A DNA stretch of 64,000 nt from Oreocharis arfaki. Taxonomy: Eukaryota > Chordata > Aves > Passeriformes > Paramythiidae. The translations under genes and the position numbers were made by a program. The stretch's first letter is position 1, and each line of letters starts with the position of its first letter. The stretch covers positions 1,623,764 to 1,687,763 of the forward strand of contig VZRR01010904.1 in assembly GCA_013398015.1 (NCBI GenBank). The letters are read 5' to 3'. Below are positions 59,176 to 64,000 of this stretch, piece by piece. The notes under the pieces were generated by a model, which worked only from the letters and a program-made list of their open reading frames with translations, was not told the DNA's origin and did not search any database.

Positions 59176-59197
59176 TGATTTGCATGCATGCAAATCA
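59176..59197. promoter_or_regulatory. 22-bp perfect palindrome of two octamer motifs
   Basis: Left arm TGATTTGCATG, right arm CATGCAAATCA, with no spacer and no mismatch. Each arm contains the POU-factor octamer: ATTTGCAT at 59178-59185 and ATGCAAAT at 59188-59195. Opposed octamers can bind POU-domain dimers (OCT or BRN families). Function is inferred from the motif only. Confidence 0.5.
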
Positions 59198-59473
59198 CAT
59201 CTGAAAATCGAATCACAAAAATACAACACACGATTCCTGACTAATTTCTTACCTAAGGAGCAGACCCAGCCTTTTTTCATGCAAAAAAAAGCGCCACTTT
59301 TCTTTGAGTAGGTACATTTTCTCAATTTGTTCTGCCTTGTGATTTCAAGTACAACCTGGCACACGTACAAGTCATGACCAAACACTAAGAATTTTGAATA
59401 ATCTTCTTCTCCATCTCTTAGACATTTGTCCATCTGACAATATATTTCTATTACATACCATATTTTTGCATTT

Positions 59474-59588
59474 CACAGAATATTCTGAGTTGGAAGGAGC
59501 CCAAAAGGACCATTAACTTCAACCCTCACATGGTGATTAAACCCACAACCTTGGTGTTATTAGCACTATGCTTTAACCAACTTCACAT
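59474..59588 (-). mobile_element. SINE with isoleucine-tRNA-like head and CR1-type tail
   Basis: Read on the - strand, the head (about 59588-59526) runs AAGTTGGTTAAAGC, then GTGCTAATAACACCAAGG, then GTGGGTTTAATCACC. This aligns along tRNA-Ile(AAT): D-arm, anticodon loop CTAATAA, and T-arm with a degraded B box (GGTTTAATC for GGTTCGATC). The first 10 or so bases of the tRNA are lost. It is followed by a CR1-type tail (GGGCTCCTTCCAACTCAGAA, then TATTCTGTGAAATG). A tRNA head on a CR1 3' end is the design of TguSINE1, described in zebra finch. This copy is diverged and cannot be a functional tRNA. Confidence 0.8.
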
Positions 59589-62033
59589 TCCAGAAACACC
59601 TACAGAGAATTTTTAAAGCACATATAGGAACTTCCAGTGGGTTTTTTTAGTCTCCAATAAAATGCTTTCTTGGCTATAGAAGTGGTCTAGATGCCTCCCA
59701 CTGGAAGTCTGTCACCACCAACCAGCCTTAATTTATCTGTGCTGCATATAAACCGAATAGATTTCTACAAGCAAGTGATTCATTTTATGTTCCCACCAGC
59801 CTAAACTGGTGGACTTATTTAATGCCACAGTCCCAACTTTTGAAGAATAAAGAATCCATTCTTTCACCATTTTTCTTGCTATTGGAAGACATCAACATGC
59901 CTGTAGCCATGTTACTGCCTCTACCACAAGGACATAGCAGCAAGAAGATGGACAAATGACACAAGCTTGTTAAATCTGTACCTGTGGCAACCACTGAAGA
60001 ACTGGAGAACTTGGAGAAGGATTCTGTCTGGTGAGAAAACCAAAGTGTAAACTCATAATTTGCTGGAGATTTTACAGACTTCCTATAGAACTGAAGTGCT
60101 CTGAATATCAACTGTTACAAATGAAGAAAGATTCCTTGGGCATTCATAATTGTATTACTTATGAATCCTTAGTCACATGCAAACCACTGAGAAAAGCAGT
60201 GCATGAACTGGAAGGTATGTCCTATTTTACTCTACATGAGCTCATTCAAAGAGGCTTTGAGTAGGCAAAAAAGCTATAACGAATGCAGCTAAATGATGGA
60301 CCAAGGTAAAAATGTCTATACAGATCTCACTTCATAAAAGCATGTCAGTATTTTAAGTGCTTTCAAGGATAAGGCCATGATGAATCATTCACTGTAGCAC
60401 TTTCCTAAGGGCCTTAAATGTGTCAGCAACCTCTCTACCCGCTCTAAGGTGAAGTTGACAGTCTGGGGTCACTCTTCAGAATGGACAGCTTCAGTGGTTC
60501 CATTCCCAAATCTTTTTTAAAAGCCTTGTAAAGTTATTTGGAGAAACTGCAGATTTATTTTGAGTGATCTCAAAAACAGCCATAAGATTAAAACTCTCCA
60601 GTTCCCCTGAAACTGCTTCACTTCAAAACTCACTAAGACTGAATCAAAGAGAGAAGGAGGTGGTTATAGGCTCTTGCTTCCTCAGGACTCTTCCTATCTG
60701 AAAGTCTTTCTACTGTTTGTCTTTACACCTCCAAGTAGAATGGAATCTCATTCACAAGTTTCCCCATAATATGCCTCATTTATACCAACAGTTTAAATCT
60801 GATCCTGAATTTCAACTCACCATCTGGCAGCACAGGCACAAAGTGAGTAAGGAACTTGATGGATAAGATGACAGTATTAATAAAAGGTTTCCATTATTTC
60901 TCCAAGATCATTCAATTAAGTATCACAACAGATTAACTGAATTTTGTATTTGCATAGCAGATTTTAATATATTTTTAATTTACAGTGCCAAATTAATTTT
61001 TACCGGTTTTGTGTTTCCAGTTTTGTTATAAACAAAACAGTTTTTTACTGTTACTTTAAAAAGCATTTTCCAGCCATGCATGGAACCGCCAACAAGAGCT
61101 GCAGTTTACTTAGTTCATACACTGTATTCCTCACTACTGCACATTCTACACTTCAACACCACAATCAGTGGCACGTGCCCTCGTGTGTCAAAACTCTAAA
61201 TCAAGTTTTGCTCATGTTTACGACTTTTTTGCAGTCCTCACTGAATCAGCCGCAAAGCCCACTGCACGTTCAATAACCACGGTCTAGAGCTGTGGTGGGA
61301 GGAGGCAGGCATCCAGGGAAAATAAGAGGGCAAACTGGGGACCAGGCAAAAGTAATTTGCAATTAATGCAGTAGCAACTGGAAAGAAGTTTCATTCATGC
61401 ATTTAGCACTGTTGGTTAGATCAATTAGAGATACTCTCCCAGTAATGTAAGCAGAATCTGATCCTTTAATATGCATACACTTTTGCAAAACCCTTTCAAG
61501 TGTGTGAAAAAGAACCTTGAATAAAGGCACAACCAGCTCATTACATCATTTTCAGACACCATTTATATCAGCTAGTGTCATCTCCAAGGTCCATAATAGC
61601 ATGATTTTATGAATTCTCATAAAGTCTGATTTTGCATTCAGGCAGTCAACATGATTCTAAGTGACAATATCTCAACCTGGAAGTCAGCAAAACATAAAAT
61701 AACATCAGGAGAATATTAAAAGCTCCCACTGAGATAAACAGAAATATGAAGGTTCAGACAGAGCCAAATAGATTAGTGCTCACTTTCTACTCATTATGTG
61801 CTTTCAGCAAGCAGAGTACAGTTTTATAATTTGATGGGGAAAAGATTATTTTTAGCTATTATCCAGCCTGACTCTCTAAGGCTGCTCCTTTCTTTAAAGA
61901 CAGCATAGCATTATTACCCATAAAACTATGACTACAGAACAAGCTCAGTACAGGGATGTCCATGTTGCTGGGATATGTATTACCTTCTCAAAATAAGTCT
62001 AGGGAGGAACACTGAAACCCAGGAGAAAAAGTG

Positions 62034-62050
62034 AGGGGGGAGGGAAGGGG
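62034..62050 (+). repeat. Short G-rich tract
   Basis: GAGGGGGGAGGGAAGGGG: three long G-runs, the first long enough to split in two. It has weaker quadruplex potential than the tracts at 23170 and 55220. Confidence 0.7.
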
Positions 62051-63055
62051 AAATTGTTCTTTGACATCCTCCTTACTTCAGAACTTATTTGTAGTTCAGA
62101 ATGGAATCAAATGTTGCATCAGCAATTAAACTTTGACTTCTACTAGAGCAATATTAATGTAGAGTGAGTCCCAGAGCAGCACTGCCCAGTCCTGTGCTTG
62201 GGGTTAGCTCCAGTGCTAAACAGCACGTTGCTGACCGACACAGGAAATCCCTCTCCTGTTCCTTGAGTTGAACCAAAGGGCTGGCATAAAGAAATGTCCA
62301 AAGTATTAACAGCAACAAAAACTATGGGCTCAGAGCCAGATTTCAAAGGCATTTAGGTGCCTAACATGCATTAATTTTAGTGGGACTAAGCTGCCTCTGA
62401 AATTCTGGCCTTCGGTCTTCACAATTCTTAAGCCTCTCAGGATCCTGTGGCTCTGCCAGGATGTGAAAGCAATTACATTTCACAACTTTGAATCCAACAA
62501 TATATTTTGGAAATCATTCAAAGTACATGTTTTTTTAACATAAAGTTCCCTTGTCCAATAAAATACACTGAAATTTTATATGCTTAGTATTTGCAGGTCT
62601 CCCTCCTTTTCTTTAGATTGAGGCCAGAAGATAGAAGTCTGGTGAAACCTCTGACATCCAAATAAACTCTGCTTTCTTCCTTTAAGTGGAAGAAGTGTTA
62701 AATGGATAATCCTTTGACAAATATTTTATAGATAGCAAAATATACAATCTCAGGTTTACTGAACACTAATGTAATCACTCCTGAACAAAACCAATGCCAG
62801 TAGAATCCTAATCCCCACAAAAACTAGAGCAGATGTCATAATGTGCATAAAAATCAGATATTAGCATTTGAGGTGTCCATTCCCATACAACTCCAAGATG
62901 AATTCAGCCAAACAAATACCAGCTTGGCTTGTAAAGGAATCCAGTGAAATGAAACACATTGAAAATGAGAAAACCAAATCCTCACTGCTATTCATGAGGC
63001 AGGCGTGCATACAGTTGAGTGCACAAAATCGATCTGAGAATATTTTAATAAAAGG

Positions 63056-63101
63056 AAACACAGGTAGCTGTAATATCTAAACACGGGTAGCTGTAATATC
63101 T
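63056..63101 (+). repeat. 23-bp tandem duplication
   Basis: Two adjacent 23-base copies (63056-63078 and 63079-63101) with 22 of 23 positions identical, each reading AAACAC(A/G)GGTAGCTGTAA and on to TATCT. The near identity suggests a fairly recent slippage duplication. Confidence 0.93.
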
Positions 63102-64000
63102 ATTAATGCCAGGCCATTTCATGAAACAATGCTCACACTGCACTGACAGATCACAGTACACCAACTCTTCAGAGCAGAAACTGAAAGTCCTCGCCTCACC
63201 CGTGCCCATGTTCGACTTGTCTCTTTCTCTGGTTCCAGCTTCCCGACATCAAAGCAGAAGGATAGAGGCTGTGAAAACATCTCAGACAAACCTTTATCCC
63301 CCTTCCTCACTGAAGCTGCAGCAGGGAACAGGCTATGAACTTAGGCGCTGCCTTTTTTCCTCACAACATCATTGGCTGGTCTAATAAAAGATGCTGGTTT
63401 TCCCTGTGAAACTTGCCTCAGCAGTTTATACCAGTTGTTTTCCTTTCAGCAAGTCCTGCTTTTAATATCTACTGATAGTATACAAAGAAATCACACTGAA
63501 AATATGTCTATTAGCTCTCTAAACACACCTTTTTCCCCACTGGAAAAGGTCAGTGGACTAGCACATTAACCTCCTTCATAGAACAATGCACATTGTCTCT
63601 TACAGGGAAGAACAGAAATCTTGTTATCTTCCAAGAGTACACTGCTTTCTCTCTGACCCTATGAGGCAGTATCCTTCTCTTCTCCAATGGAGTTTTTTCC
63701 TTGATGGCCTCTCAGACCTGCTTGTGTCTGGCTCACACACTCCTGAAAAATCACTCCTTAAGAGAATAACCCACCTCCCTTTAAGCACCTGCTTGAATAA
63801 TTTCAGGAAATTTGTTTCTGACTCAGGCTAATCCGCCCTGGCTAGTCATCTTCCCTTTCCTTCCCAATTCACTACTATCCTTTAATTGTTGATTTGATCT
63901 CTCATGTTCCAAGCCATCAGGGCTCCTTCCTCACTCCTGTGCAAGACCAGTTCAGCAGGAATCCCTAAGATGGTTAACATCTGATCAGCCTCATGTCATT

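Larger units (their letters stand above)
37062..64000 (-). other. PCCA: Large PCCA intron, continuing past the window
   Basis: I searched the - strand for the preceding conserved exon (human residues ending …SIQFLGTV) and for upstream biotin carboxylase exons, and saw none. The remaining 27 kb therefore appears to be part of one intron. It holds CpG-rich patches, three CR1 fragments, one tRNA/CR1 SINE, several low-complexity tracts and two short tandem duplications. The longest open frame (57058-57477, + strand, 139 codons) has no recognisable family. The absence of exons rests on reading by eye. Confidence 0.7.

Noticed and set aside
59131..59433. 100-codon - strand frame that looks protein-like at its start
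   Set aside because: There is no pyrimidine tract or acceptor upstream, it passes through a Lys/Phe-rich AT stretch and it does not match PCCA.
59526..59588. A tRNA-Ile gene
   Set aside because: The 5' acceptor part is missing, the B box is mutated and the sequence continues into a CR1 tail. It is a SINE head, not a tRNA gene.

Overview
This window looks like ordinary vertebrate nuclear DNA, almost certainly from a bird. It is AT-rich, intron-dominated and has no operons. Its repeats are few and are mainly CR1 (chicken repeat 1) retroposons. One short element at about 59.5 kb joins an isoleucine-tRNA-like head to a CR1-type tail, a design I know from the zebra finch SINE TguSINE1. That makes a passerine the most likely source, though one element is not proof.

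Two protein-coding genes are supported. GGACT (gamma-glutamylaminecyclotransferase) lies on the + strand at 17909-18382 with its whole coding sequence in one exon. The 3' end of PCCA (propionyl-CoA carboxylase alpha subunit) lies on the - strand. Three exons at 36921-37061, 24538-24615 and 21164-21232 together encode the C-terminal biotin-carrier domain and the stop codon. The two genes point at each other and their stop codons are 2.8 kb apart. This matches the human 13q32 order ZIC5-ZIC2-PCCA-GGACT-TMTC4 in inverted orientation. They share no pathway. PCCA works in mitochondrial propionyl-CoA breakdown, and GGACT clears crosslink-derived gamma-glutamyl-lysine.

Layout: 1-17.9 kb is the 5' flank or 5'-UTR intron territory of GGACT, with CR1 copies at 2.45, 8.04 and 10.2 kb, an ancient CR1/L3-like relic at 3.0-4.0 kb and two stretches that look conserved. 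17.9-18.5 kb is GGACT. 18.5-20.9 kb is the convergent intergenic gap. 20.9-37.06 kb holds the three PCCA exons and two introns. From 37.06 kb to the end I find no further PCCA exon, so it appears to be part of one large intron. That intron contains CR1 copies, the SINE, a 36-base assembly gap in the adjoining intron's poly(A) tract (36.36 kb), CpG-rich islets (37.9, 38.6-38.9 and 42.2 kb) and candidate conserved noncoding elements.

I found no previously undescribed molecular system. The items most worth checking are the intronic CpG island with adjoining conserved-looking DNA at 42.2-42.9 kb, the 22-bp perfect palindrome made of two opposed octamer (POU) motifs at 59.18 kb, the conserved-looking block with a DR1 site at 28.2-28.9 kb, and the tRNA/CR1 SINE. 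PCCA introns are a plausible home for ZIC2/ZIC5 enhancers, so these blocks may serve those neighbours. All conservation calls rest on reading by eye, not on alignment.
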